NCBI GenBank assembly: GCA_031265875.1
Contig: JAISCA010000004.1
Coordinates: 99,661 to 163,660 of the forward strand
DNA length: 64,000 nucleotides
Origin: Propionibacteriaceae bacterium
GTDB lineage: Bacteria; Actinomycetota; Actinomycetes; Propionibacteriales; Propionibacteriaceae
Reading direction: 5' to 3'
Part shown: positions 55,200-64,000 of the stretch, piece by piece
Layout: the number at the start of each line of letters is the position of its first letter
Position numbering within the stretch: the stretch's first letter is position 1
Translations under genes and position numbers: made by a program
The notes under the pieces: model-generated
Told to the model about the DNA's origin: nothing
The model's database searches: none
Seen by the model: the letters and a program-made list of their open reading frames with translations, nothing else

Positions 55200-55270
55200 A
55201 AAAGAACGCGAGGACAGGGCCAAAGGAACGCGAGAACCAGAGTCAAAGGAACGCGGGGGCGGGAGGCGGT
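55200..55270 (+). repeat. Short tandem repeat, ~23-bp period, 3 degenerate units
   Basis: aaaagaacgcgaggacagggcc / aaaggaacgcgagaaccagagtc / aaaggaacgcgggggcggg. Confidence 0.6.
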
Positions 55271-55342
55271 ATCGGCTCGGACACGGCAGAATGGGGGACT
55301 GAAACCGTCACATCGCTCAGCGTTCATAAGGTAGGGACCCCC

Positions 55343-55834
55343 GTGGCCAGCGACAGCTCATTCGACATCGTCAGCAAGGTCGACCATCAAGAGGTCGACA
55401 ACGCCATCAATCAAGCGGCCAAAGAGACCCGGCAGCGTTTCGACTTCAAGGGCACCGAGACCTCGGTGGCTTGGGCTGGGGAAGGCATCGCCATCGAGTC
55501 GAGCACCGAGGAGAAGGCCAAGGCCGCCCTCGACGTCTTGGAATCGAAGCTGGTCCGGCGCGGGATCGACCTGAGAGCGATCCAGGCCGGAGACCCCCGG
55601 TTGTCCGGCAAGCGCTGGCACATCGCCTGCCAGGTCCGCCAGGGCATCGGCCCGGACGACGCCCGTAAGGTGGCCAAGCTGATCCGCGACCAGGCCCCCA
55701 AATCGGTCAAAGCCCAGATCCAAGGCGACGAGCTGCGGGTCAGCTCGAAATCGCGCGACGACCTCCAGACGGTCCAGGCCCTGATCAAAGCGGCCGAGTT
55801 CGACTTCGCCGTCCAGTTCACGAACTACCGCTGA
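55343..55834 (+). CDS. yajQ: YajQ-family nucleotide-binding protein
   Basis: [42 protein letters not shown]... Confidence 0.96.
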   Translation: MASDSSFDIVSKVDHQEVDNAINQAAKETRQRFDFKGTETSVAWAGEGIAIESSTEEKAKAALDVLESKLVRRGIDLRAIQAGDPRLSGKRWHIACQVRQGIGPDDARKVAKLIRDQAPKSVKAQIQGDELRVSSKSRDDLQTVQALIKAAEFDFAVQFTNYR

Positions 55835-56649
55835 TGCGCCTGATCAGCCTCAATCTGAACGGTCTCCGGGCGGCCGCCCGGCGCGGCTTCCGGGACTGGC
55901 TGGAGGAGGCCCAGCCGGACGTGCTAGCTCTGCAAGAGGTCCGCTGCCCACCCGACCAGGTGCCCCTGGAGCAGGTGGCGGGATGGCACTGGACCTTGGA
56001 CGCGGGTCAACTGGCCGGCCGCAACGGCGTCGCCCTGCTATCGGCCGAGGCCCCCAGTGCCGTCAGGATTGGCTTGACGGGAGCGGATGAGTTCCAAAAC
56101 GAGGGACGCTACCTGGAAGCCGACTTCGAGCGGCCCGAGGGCGGTTTGACGGTGGCCTCGTTGTACCTGCCGAAGGGGGCCGTGCCCCAGCTCTCGGCCG
56201 CCGAGAGAGCCAAGCACGAACGCAAATTACGCTTCTGCGAGGCGTTGTCCGGGCAGCTTCAGGCCAGCTTGGCGCGGGCCGCCCGGGCCGGCCGCCAGTT
56301 CACCGTGCTGGGTGATTTCAACATCGCCCGCACAGCCCAGGATCTCTACAACAACCACTCCCGGCAGCCCCTGGACGGTTTTCTGCCGGACGAGCGGGAC
56401 TGGCTCAGCGGACTGCTCGAGATCGGGTTGGTCGACGTGGTACGACGCCTCCATCCCGACCAGCCCGGCCCCTACTCCTGGTGGAGCTGGCGGGGTCAGA
56501 GCTGGAACCTGGACCGAGGCTGGCGGATCGACTATCACCTAGCCACACCCGGTTTGGCTGAGCGGGCGCGCCAGGCCTGGACCCAGCGAGCCAGCAGTTA
56601 CGAGGCTCGCCTGTCCGACCACGCGCCCGTCGTAGTGGAGTACGAGTGA
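55834..56649 (+). CDS. xthA: Exodeoxyribonuclease III
   Basis: [38 protein letters not shown]...WRIDYHLATPGL...LSDHAPVVVEY. Confidence 0.95.
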   Translation: MRLISLNLNGLRAAARRGFRDWLEEAQPDVLALQEVRCPPDQVPLEQVAGWHWTLDAGQLAGRNGVALLSAEAPSAVRIGLTGADEFQNEGRYLEADFERPEGGLTVASLYLPKGAVPQLSAAERAKHERKLRFCEALSGQLQASLARAARAGRQFTVLGDFNIARTAQDLYNNHSRQPLDGFLPDERDWLSGLLEIGLVDVVRRLHPDQPGPYSWWSWRGQSWNLDRGWRIDYHLATPGLAERARQAWTQRASSYEARLSDHAPVVVEYE

Positions 56650-56652
56650 CCC

Positions 56653-58314
56653 ATGGGGTTGGTTCTACCCATCTTCTTGGCCTCAGTGGCGGCCGCCGGG
56701 GCCTGGCTCTATTTCTACTTCGGCCTGATCCGGTTGCCCCGGCTGCCCAAGCCGGCCGCCATCGTGACCGGAGCGCTGGTGGCGCTGGCGCTGGCGGCGG
56801 CGGCCGTCGCCATGGTGGCCTCCCGCGTCCTGCCCGACCCGAGGCCCTGGCGGGGACTGGGCCGGGTCCTGTTGATCGGCACAGCCGGCTTGTTCTACCT
56901 CGGCCTGGGCCTGGCCCTGGTCCTGCTGGTGAACCTGGTCTGGTGGTCGGTCAGCCGGCTGAGCCGACCCCGCCCAGCCATCGACCCCATAGCTGAGGAG
57001 GGTCGGCCAGCGGGCGGCGCTGCCCCGACCGAGCCGGACCGGGGAACGACGGCGCCGGCGGCTGGCCGCCGCCGGACCGCTCTGCTCCCCTGGCGCCGGT
57101 CGGCCAGCCCGCCCGGCAGCCGTCGCGCCATCGACCAGCCGAGCCGAGGACGGGCCGCCGCGACCAGGTCCCGCCGCGCCATCGATCAAACGTCCGATCA
57201 GACGGTGGAGCCTAGCCCGCCGGTCGAACCGTACTCGAGCCGGGCCAGCGCGAGTACGGGAGGGAGCCGGGGCCTCGCGACCACGCCGGATCAGAACCAG
57301 ACCACCTGGATCAGGTCTCGTCGGGCCATCGAGACAAACCCAGAGGACGCCACTCACCTAGGCCGCCCCACCGAGACGGGGTCGCCCGTGCCCCCCGGCG
57401 ACTCCGCCGGCGACACCATTCCCCGCAGCCGGGCCATCGCGACGCCGCCGCCGGACCGGCGCCGCCAGTTCACCCGCTGGTTGGTCCTGGTGACGACGCT
57501 GGCCGCCGTCGCCACCACGGCCTATGGCGTACGGGCCGGGGCCCGGGCCGAGTTGAACGAGGTCAGGCTGCCTCTGGCCTGTCTGCCGGACTCCTTCGAC
57601 GGCTTCCGCATCGCTTTGATCTCGGACATCCATCTGGGCTTGACCGTCTCGGGCCAGGACCTGGCCGATCTGGTCGAGCGGGTCAACCAGGCCGAGCCCG
57701 ACCTGGTGGTGCTGGCCGGAGACCTGGTGGACGGTACGGTCGAGGCCCTGTCCGACGAGATGGCCGTCCTGGGCCAACTGCGTTCCACCAACGGCAGCGT
57801 GATGGTGACCGGCAACCATGAGTACTACTGGAACGCGCCGGCCTGGGCCAGTTACTTAGCCTCCCTCGACATCAGGGTGCTGGACAACTCCGGCATCCAG
57901 TTGACCCGGCCGGGCGGCGTCATCGACCTGATCGGGGTGAACGACCGGGACGGCAACCCGCCCATGGCCGAGAACCTATCCGAGGCGGTCGAACGGATGC
58001 GCACGCAATACCATCTGCCGCTCGACGCGACCGGCCGCTGTCGCATCCTGGTGGCCCACCAACCGGTCCAAGTCACCAGCGAGGACGACCTGCCGGCCCG
58101 GATCGGCATCGACCTCCAGCTGTCCGGTCACACCCACGGCGGCCAGATGTGGCCCCTGGGCTGGTTGACCTTGCTCCAGCAGCCGGTCCTGGACGGCGTC
58201 CACGAGGTGGCCGGGGTGACGGTCCTGACCTCGCGCGGCGTCGGTTCCTGGGGTCCGCCGGTACGGGTGGGAGCCGACCCCGAAGTGGTCCTAGTGACAC
58301 TACGCCGGGCCTGA
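56653..58314 (+). CDS. Membrane metallophosphoesterase (YkuE-like)
   Basis: DIHLGL, GDLVDGT, GNHEYYW, LSGHTHGGQMWP; multi-TM N-terminus and low-complexity linker. Confidence 0.92.
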   Translation: MGLVLPIFLASVAAAGAWLYFYFGLIRLPRLPKPAAIVTGALVALALAAAAVAMVASRVLPDPRPWRGLGRVLLIGTAGLFYLGLGLALVLLVNLVWWSVSRLSRPRPAIDPIAEEGRPAGGAAPTEPDRGTTAPAAGRRRTALLPWRRSASPPGSRRAIDQPSRGRAAATRSRRAIDQTSDQTVEPSPPVEPYSSRASASTGGSRGLATTPDQNQTTWIRSRRAIETNPEDATHLGRPTETGSPVPPGDSAGDTIPRSRAIATPPPDRRRQFTRWLVLVTTLAAVATTAYGVRAGARAELNEVRLPLACLPDSFDGFRIALISDIHLGLTVSGQDLADLVERVNQAEPDLVVLAGDLVDGTVEALSDEMAVLGQLRSTNGSVMVTGNHEYYWNAPAWASYLASLDIRVLDNSGIQLTRPGGVIDLIGVNDRDGNPPMAENLSEAVERMRTQYHLPLDATGRCRILVAHQPVQVTSEDDLPARIGIDLQLSGHTHGGQMWPLGWLTLLQQPVLDGVHEVAGVTVLTSRGVGSWGPPVRVGADPEVVLVTLRRA

Positions 58315-58389
58315 GCGCCGTAACCGCTCACTGGCCAGACCACCCGCCGGTACGAAGACCCCGGCCCCAACGCCGTAATCACTCTGGGT

Positions 58390-58460
58390 CCTTCACGCGA
58401 GCGGCGAGTTAAGACCCTATGTCTCGGCGTGTCGGAAGTCGCAACTCACCGATCGCGGGC
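58390..58460 (-). repeat. Dispersed intergenic repeat, copy D
   Basis: Reverse strand TTGCGACTTCCGACACGCCGAGACATAGGGTCTTAACTCGCCGCTCGCGTGAAG. Confidence 0.65.
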
Positions 58461-58537
58461 CAGCGATGGCGCGACGCGACAGAGCGAATACGGAACGGTA
58501 TCAGCCTCATCGGACGGCCTCCTTACGGCGGGAGGGA

Positions 58538-60115
58538 CTACTGCGGTGACGGGGACTGCGGGGACGACGGGGACGGCTGAGACGACGGGGACGGCGCGGG
58601 AGCGGAGGGACCGACCGCGCGGCGCTGGCGGACCTCCCGCTCGTGCAGGTAGGCCCACCACAGCAGTAGGACCCCCGCCGCCACGCCGATGGCCCAGACT
58701 CCGTTGCGCCAAGCCAAGTTGATGGCGGCGTAACTCAGCAGCACCACCGTGATGGAGACCGAGACCCGCGCCACCCAGCGCCGGCCGACCGGGCTGAGGG
58801 GCAGCAGCAAGCCGCCCCAGAGGACGTACCAAGAGTGCAGAGCGGGCGCGGTGAAGGCCACCGCCAACCAGGAGACGGACAGGGCCCGGATCGGCTGACG
58901 GGGGGCCAACCAAACGGCGAAGACCGCCACCAAGGCGAAACCCACCACCTGGGCGGCTCCGCGCACCAGACGTACCCAGTCATGGCCGCCGGGGTCGAAC
59001 AGCCATTGCAGGCCCTGGCCGATGACGGTGGAGGGGCTGACCGTGACGACCGAGCCGGGCACGCCGAGGGCGTCGATCCAGCCGAAGCCGAGGCCACAGG
59101 CCCAACTGACGGCGACGAAAGCGGCGGCGGCCACGCCCAATGCCAGCAGGCTCCGGCCCAGCGTGATCAGGACCTGGCGTGGATCACGCCAGGTCGACAG
59201 CGGTCGAGTCAGCAGCGGCAGGACGTAAGCCGCCAAGAAAGCTGGTTGCTTGATGGCGGCGGCCAAGCCGATCAGGACCGCCGCGGGCAGCCACCAGCGC
59301 CGGTGGCAGGACAGAGACAGGGCCAGCACCGCCAGTCCCATCATGAGGGCGTCGTTGTGGGCCCCACCCACGAAGTCGATCACCAACAAGGGGTTGAGGC
59401 AGGCGTACCAAGTCACCCGGGTGACGTCGGCCCCGATCCGACGGGCGATCCGGGGCAGCCCGGTCACGATCAGACCCACCCCGATCAGGGCGGGCAGGCG
59501 CATCAGCCAGGTCGCCACGGTGGGGTTGAAACCGGACAGGTCGACCAGCAGATGGGATATCCGCAAGCTGAGGGGGCCGTAGGGGGCCGGAGTGTAACGC
59601 CAGACCCAGGCCACCTGATCGGCGAAGGCGCCGGGCAGGACGGAGGGACCGGCCTGGTAGGGGTTGACTTGGTTGTGCAGCATCCAGCCTTGGGCGGCGT
59701 AGGAGTAGGCGTCATGGCTGAAGATGGGCGGCGCCAAGAGGAAGGGCAGGCTCCAGATGGCCAGGATGGCCCAACCGGTGGCCGGGCCCGGCTCGTCCCG
59801 GCGCAGTCTGAACCAGCCGTCGACCAGACACCACAGGCCGGCCAAGACGATGACGGTGCCGATTAATTTGACTGCCGGACCGTCCAGATGGGCCGCCCGC
59901 AGGGGCTGCCACAGGGGCGAGCTCTGGGGCAGGTAGGCCGGGGTGAGCGATCCCACGGTGATGGCCAGGGTGCCACAGAAACCCCGCCGCACCGGGGGCA
60001 GACGCCAGGCCCGGGCCAGCTCACTGCCGGCCCGGGTCAGCCTGGTCTTGAACCCCACTCCAGGCTGAGCCCGAGGTGGGGGGGGAAGTCCCGACCTACC
60101 TGCGCTCACGCCCAC
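58538..60115 (-). CDS. Polyprenol-phosphomannose-dependent mannosyltransferase (MptA/MptB-like)
   Basis: Multi-TM; FSHDAYSYAAQGWMLHNQVNPYQAGP; RLPALIGVGLIVTGLPRIARRIG; NPLLVIDFVGGAHNDALMMGL. Confidence 0.85.
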   Translation of the reverse strand: MGVSAGRSGLPPPPRAQPGVGFKTRLTRAGSELARAWRLPPVRRGFCGTLAITVGSLTPAYLPQSSPLWQPLRAAHLDGPAVKLIGTVIVLAGLWCLVDGWFRLRRDEPGPATGWAILAIWSLPFLLAPPIFSHDAYSYAAQGWMLHNQVNPYQAGPSVLPGAFADQVAWVWRYTPAPYGPLSLRISHLLVDLSGFNPTVATWLMRLPALIGVGLIVTGLPRIARRIGADVTRVTWYACLNPLLVIDFVGGAHNDALMMGLAVLALSLSCHRRWWLPAAVLIGLAAAIKQPAFLAAYVLPLLTRPLSTWRDPRQVLITLGRSLLALGVAAAAFVAVSWACGLGFGWIDALGVPGSVVTVSPSTVIGQGLQWLFDPGGHDWVRLVRGAAQVVGFALVAVFAVWLAPRQPIRALSVSWLAVAFTAPALHSWYVLWGGLLLPLSPVGRRWVARVSVSITVVLLSYAAINLAWRNGVWAIGVAAGVLLLWWAYLHEREVRQRRAVGPSAPAPSPSSQPSPSSPQSPSPQ

Positions 60116-60230
60116 CAGACTAGTGTCGTGTTAGGGGGATAGTTGACAGGCGAGTATGTAGGCTATGCCCTGACATGGGTCTGGGCGGCGCGCTCTTATC
60201 TCCCATTCAGCGGTAGCGAAGGAGTCGACG

Positions 60231-62144
60231 GTGACTGACGCCATGGTGCGCCTGGTGGACCACGTCGTGATCAGATTCGCCGGCGACTCCGGCGACGGCA
60301 TGCAACTGGTGGGCAGCCGTTTCACGGCTGAGACGGCCCGGCTGGGCAATGACCTGGCCACCCTGCCCAGCTACCCGGCCGAGATCAGAGCCCCGGCCGG
60401 CACTCTGTCCGGGGTCTCCAGCTTCCAGATCCACTTCGCCGATCAAGCGGTCCGGACGCCGGGCGAGAGCCCAGACGTGCTGGTGGCGCTCAACCCGGCC
60501 GCGCTCAAGGCCAACCTGGCCGATGTCCGTCTAGGCGGGCTGATCATCGTCGACGCGGCCGAGTTCACGCCCCGCAACCTGGCCAAGGCCGGTTACGCCG
60601 ACAGCCCCTTGAGCGACGGCAGCCTGCAGGACTACCAGGTCGAGGCTTTCGACCTGACCCGCTTGGCTTTGGAGGCGGCGCAGCCGTACGGACTGGGCCG
60701 CAAGCAGGCCGCCCGGGTCAAGAACATGGTCGCCCTGGGCCTGCTGACCTGGCTCTACAGCCGCAGCACCGAGCCGACCGAGGACTATCTGAACGATCGT
60801 TTCGCCGATCAACCGGACCTGCGTCAGGCCAATCTGGCGGCCTTCCAAGCCGGCATCGCCTGCGGCGAGAGCAGCGAGGCCTTCGCCGTCCGTTACGAGG
60901 TGGCGCCGGCCCCCATGCCACCGGGTCAGTACCGCCAGATCTCGGGCAACCGGGCTCTGGCCATGGGTCTGGTGACGGGGGCGCACTTGGCCGGCCTGCC
61001 CCTGTTCTGCGGCTCCTACCCGATCACCCCGGCCTCCGACATCCTGCACGAGTTGAGCGGCTGCAAGGAGCACGGCGTCATCACCTTCCAGGCCGAGGAC
61101 GAGATCGCCGGCGTGGGGGCGGCCCTGGGGGCCTCCTTCGCTGGCCACTTGGGCGTCACCACCACCTCCGGGCCGGGCTTGGCCTTGAAGATGGAGACCA
61201 TCGGCTTGGCCGTCATGATGGAGCTGCCGCTGGTGGTGGTGGACGTGCAGCGGGCCGGCCCCTCGACCGGGATGCCGACCAAGACCGAGCAGTCCGACCT
61301 CAGGCAGGCCCTGTGGGGCCGGCCGGGCGAGTCGCCAGCAGTGGTGTTGGCGGCCCAGTCGCCCTCCGACTGCTTCGACACGGCGGTCGAGGCTTGCCGC
61401 TTGGCCATCACCTATCGCACCCCGGTCATCCTCCTGACCGACGGCTACCTGGGCAATGGGGCCGAGCCCTGGCGCCTGCCCGACCTGACCGAGCTGCCTG
61501 AGATTCCGACCGCCTGGTCCCAGCGGCCGAACGGCGCGGCCCCGGACGGCAGCCCCCGCCACCTGCCCTACCGGCGCGATCCGGTGACCCTGATCCGGGA
61601 TTGGGCCATTCCTGGCACGCCCGGTTTGGAGCACCGGCTGGGCGGCTTGGAGAAGGCGGTCGACGGCTCGATCTCGTACGACCCGGCCAACCACGACCAG
61701 ATGGTCCGGCTGCGGGAGGCCAAGGTGGCCGGGGTGGTGCGCGATCTGCCCGATCTGGCGGTCGACGACCCCAGCGGACAGGCCGAGTTGCTGGTGTTGG
61801 GCTGGGGTTCGACGCACGGTCCGATCGCGGCCGCCGTGGCCCGCCTGCGCGCCCTCGGCTTCGACTTGGCCCGGGCCCACCTGCGCCACCTAAACCCCTT
61901 GCCGGCCAACCTGGCCCAGGTCTTGGACGGCTACGGTCAGATCGTGGTGCCGGAGCTGAACCTGGGCCAGCTGGCCGAAATGGTCAGGGCCCGCACCCTG
62001 ACCCCGGTGACCAGCTACAGCCGGGTCCGGGGCCAACCCATCGGGGTCCGCCAACTGGTCGGTTTCTTGCGCGACCGGCTGGAGGGCTCCGAGCCCGACC
62101 GGGCCGAGGGAACTCCCGACCGAGCTGAGGAGGAACTGTCATGA
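60231..62144 (+). CDS. korA: 2-oxoacid:ferredoxin oxidoreductase, alpha subunit with fused gamma domain
   Basis: VVIRFAGDSGDGMQLVGSRFTAETA...GNRALAMGLVTGAHLAGLPLFCGSYPITPASDILHEL. Confidence 0.94.
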   Translation: MTDAMVRLVDHVVIRFAGDSGDGMQLVGSRFTAETARLGNDLATLPSYPAEIRAPAGTLSGVSSFQIHFADQAVRTPGESPDVLVALNPAALKANLADVRLGGLIIVDAAEFTPRNLAKAGYADSPLSDGSLQDYQVEAFDLTRLALEAAQPYGLGRKQAARVKNMVALGLLTWLYSRSTEPTEDYLNDRFADQPDLRQANLAAFQAGIACGESSEAFAVRYEVAPAPMPPGQYRQISGNRALAMGLVTGAHLAGLPLFCGSYPITPASDILHELSGCKEHGVITFQAEDEIAGVGAALGASFAGHLGVTTTSGPGLALKMETIGLAVMMELPLVVVDVQRAGPSTGMPTKTEQSDLRQALWGRPGESPAVVLAAQSPSDCFDTAVEACRLAITYRTPVILLTDGYLGNGAEPWRLPDLTELPEIPTAWSQRPNGAAPDGSPRHLPYRRDPVTLIRDWAIPGTPGLEHRLGGLEKAVDGSISYDPANHDQMVRLREAKVAGVVRDLPDLAVDDPSGQAELLVLGWGSTHGPIAAAVARLRALGFDLARAHLRHLNPLPANLAQVLDGYGQIVVPELNLGQLAEMVRARTLTPVTSYSRVRGQPIGVRQLVGFLRDRLEGSEPDRAEGTPDRAEEELS

Positions 62145-63187
62145 GGGGCGGTTTGGACCTGGTGCCGACGAGCCCGCAAGCCCTCCGCCGGGCCGACTTC
62201 ACGTCCTCGGCCGAGGTGCGCTGGTGCCCCGGCTGCGGCGACTACTCCATCTTGGCCGCCCTGACCGGTCTGCTGCCGGAACTGGGCGTCAAACGGGAGA
62301 ACGTCGTCATCGTGTCCGGCATCGGCTGCTCCTCGCGGCTGCCCTACTACGTCGACACTTACGGCCTGCACTCGATCCATGGCCGGGCCCCGGCCATCGC
62401 CAGCGGCATCGCCATCACCCGGCCGGACCTGTCGGTCTGGGTCGTCTCCGGCGACGGCGACGCCCTCTCCATCGGCGGCAACCATCTCATCCACGCCCTG
62501 AGGCGTAACGTCAACCTCAACATCCTGCTTTTCAACAACCGCATCTACGGTCTGACCAAGGGGCAGTACTCCCCCACCTCCGAGATGGGCAAGGTGACCG
62601 GATCGTCGCCGGTCGGCTCGACCGACCAGCCCTTCAACCCGGTCTCTTTGGCGCTGGGGGCGGAAGCCAGTTTCGTGGCCCGGGCGCTCGACTCGGACCG
62701 GGCCGGCCTGACCGAAGCGCTGCGCCAGGCGGCCCAGCACCGGGGGGCCGCCCTGGTCGAGATCTACCAGAACTGCCCCATCTTCAACGACGGCGCCTAC
62801 GACTCGCTCAAGGGCCCGACCAGCGACCAAGCCCTGATCCGGCTGGAACAGGGCCGACCCATCGTCTTCGACGACGGCCGGTCTTGCTTGATCCGTGACC
62901 CATCAAGCGGCGACCTCCAGGTGGCGGCGGTCGATCAGGTCGACCCGGCCCGCATCCTGGTCCACGACGCCACCCGGCCGGACCCCAGCCTGGCCTTCGC
63001 CCTGTCCCGCCTGACCGACCTGTCGGGCCAGATCAGACGCTGCCCGATCGGCCTCTTCCGTCAGGTCGAACGCCCCTGCTACGACGACCTAGTCCGCCAA
63101 CAGGTGTCCTGGTCGGCCCAGCCCGAGACCCGCGCCGCCGCCCTCAGCCGTTGGCTGGCCGGCCCCGAGCCCTGGACCGTCGACTGA
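62141..63187 (+). CDS. korB: 2-oxoacid:ferredoxin oxidoreductase, beta subunit
   Basis: VRWCPGCGDYSILAALTGLLPELG...GIGCSSRLPYYVDTYGLHSIHGRAPAIASG; 4-bp overlap with korA. Confidence 0.95.
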   Translation: MRGGLDLVPTSPQALRRADFTSSAEVRWCPGCGDYSILAALTGLLPELGVKRENVVIVSGIGCSSRLPYYVDTYGLHSIHGRAPAIASGIAITRPDLSVWVVSGDGDALSIGGNHLIHALRRNVNLNILLFNNRIYGLTKGQYSPTSEMGKVTGSSPVGSTDQPFNPVSLALGAEASFVARALDSDRAGLTEALRQAAQHRGAALVEIYQNCPIFNDGAYDSLKGPTSDQALIRLEQGRPIVFDDGRSCLIRDPSSGDLQVAAVDQVDPARILVHDATRPDPSLAFALSRLTDLSGQIRRCPIGLFRQVERPCYDDLVRQQVSWSAQPETRAAALSRWLAGPEPWTVD

Positions 63188-63308
63188 TCGCCACCGTCGG
63201 CGCCGAGCGAGCGATTCCGCTCCTCGACACGCCGGCGCGATGGACGGCATAGCTCGATCGCTGTCGGTGGGGTCGCCGAGCGACAGTTACGACCCGCTTC
63301 AGGGGCGG

Positions 63309-63348
63309 CCCGTTGGGGGTGGGGAGGTGTGTGCCCACCCCCAACGGG
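63309..63348. terminator. Bidirectional hairpin terminator between convergent korB and the surface-protein gene
   Basis: CCCGTTGGGGGTGGG ... CCCACCCCCAACGGG, 15-bp perfect stem. Confidence 0.85.
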
Positions 63349-63355
63349 ACTCAGA

Positions 63356-64000
63356 TCAGGCGCTCTCCTCCTGGCGGCGGCGGCCGACCAAGATGATGAT
63401 GAAGGCGCCGATCAAGCCGGCCAATCCACCCCACAGCGCCATCTGCCAGGTCACCGTGGCACCGGTGTTGGGCACGACGGCGAAGGTGACGCGGAAGGGC
63501 GAGGATTGGTAGTTGGATGGCGGCGGGCCGGGGGCCGGTGGCACCGGCTGCGGCTTGAAGTTGATCTCGACCGGCAGGCCGTCGATGACGACGTAGGCCT
63601 GGCCGTCGTGGCGGCCGTCGACCAGCGAAGTGTAATCGATGGTGGTCTGGCCGTTCTGATCGGTCGGCTCGATCTGGTCCTGTTGCGGGATCAGACTGGG
63701 ATCGCCGGTGGACTGGACGATGGTCTGTCCCGGCACCGGGTTGCCGTAGCGGTCGAACAGGAAGATGTGGACCACGTCCGGGGTCTGACCGTTGGCCAAC
63801 TGACCGTCCGGCTCCACCACGATGCGCGAACGCCGCTCGTTCGGCACCCACACCTCCGGCTCACAATCCAGGCCGACGCAAGGCGGACCGGCCACGAAGG
63901 TGTAGACGAAGGGCGAGGACTGATACGAATCCGGAGCCGGACCCGGCGCCGGCGGCTCCGGCTGCGGCGTGAACACGATCTCGACCGACCGGCCGCCCAC
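63356..64000 (-). CDS. Bacterial Ig-like (invasin/Big-type) surface protein, C-terminal part (runs off the window edge)
   Basis: Repeated module ...QPVPPAPGPPPSNYQSSPFRVTF / QPEPPAPGPAPDSYQSSPFVYTF; Ig-like VHIFLFDRYGNPVPGQTIVQSTGDPSL; C-terminal VPNTG-TM-RRR. Confidence 0.8.
   Translation of the reverse strand: MGGRSVEIVFTPQPEPPAPGPAPDSYQSSPFVYTFVAGPPCVGLDCEPEVWVPNERRSRIVVEPDGQLANGQTPDVVHIFLFDRYGNPVPGQTIVQSTGDPSLIPQQDQIEPTDQNGQTTIDYTSLVDGRHDGQAYVVIDGLPVEINFKPQPVPPAPGPPPSNYQSSPFRVTFAVVPNTGATVTWQMALWGGLAGLIGAFIIILVGRRRQEESA

Noticed and set aside
60143-60165. ttgacaggcgagtatgtaggctatgcc as a korA promoter
   Set aside because: The -35 is good, but the spacer to a plausible -10 is short (about 15 nt); not strong enough to annotate.
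62563-62579. ggggcagtactccccc in korB as a fourth operator copy
   Set aside because: Spacing differs from GGGGAGNACTCCCC, it lies mid-gene in a coding region, and there is no promoter context.

Overview
High-GC actinobacterial chromosome window. The minus strand carries a broken-up ribosomal/RNA-polymerase super-region: tRNA-Thr, tRNA-Met, rpmG, two MaoC-type dehydratases, murB, tRNA-Trp, secE, nusG, rplK, rplA // rplJ, rplL, rpoB, rpoC // rpsL, rpsG, fusA // tuf, TPR gene, gltX. Accessory modules interrupt it: (i) plus-strand envelope genes between fusA and tuf; (ii) a six-hairpin-glycosidase-like gene and a solo AztD-like metallochaperone with a near-consensus Fur-family box between rpoC and rpsL; (iii) a ~24 kb cluster between rplA and rplJ that joins a PFNA-type module (PP2C, FHA, Ser/Thr kinase, FHA-HTH, giant Ig/FN3 protein, MoxR, DUF58, transglutaminase) to a minimal type VII-like core (EccC/EssC-like ATPase plus two WXG100 proteins). 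Main original observations: a 14-bp inverted repeat GGGGAGNACTCCCC upstream of exactly the three predicted transcription units of cluster iii, at constant distance from -10-like hexamers; a chimeric lipoprotein gene born from a ~515-bp tandem duplication; a degenerate ~60-bp intergenic repeat family; recurrent DD-x-T-R motifs in cluster proteins; and a SecE with a very long acidic tail. The right end holds yajQ, exonuclease III, a metallophosphoesterase, a mannosyltransferase, korAB and a partial Ig-like surface protein. All assignments come from reading the sequence; no searches were run.
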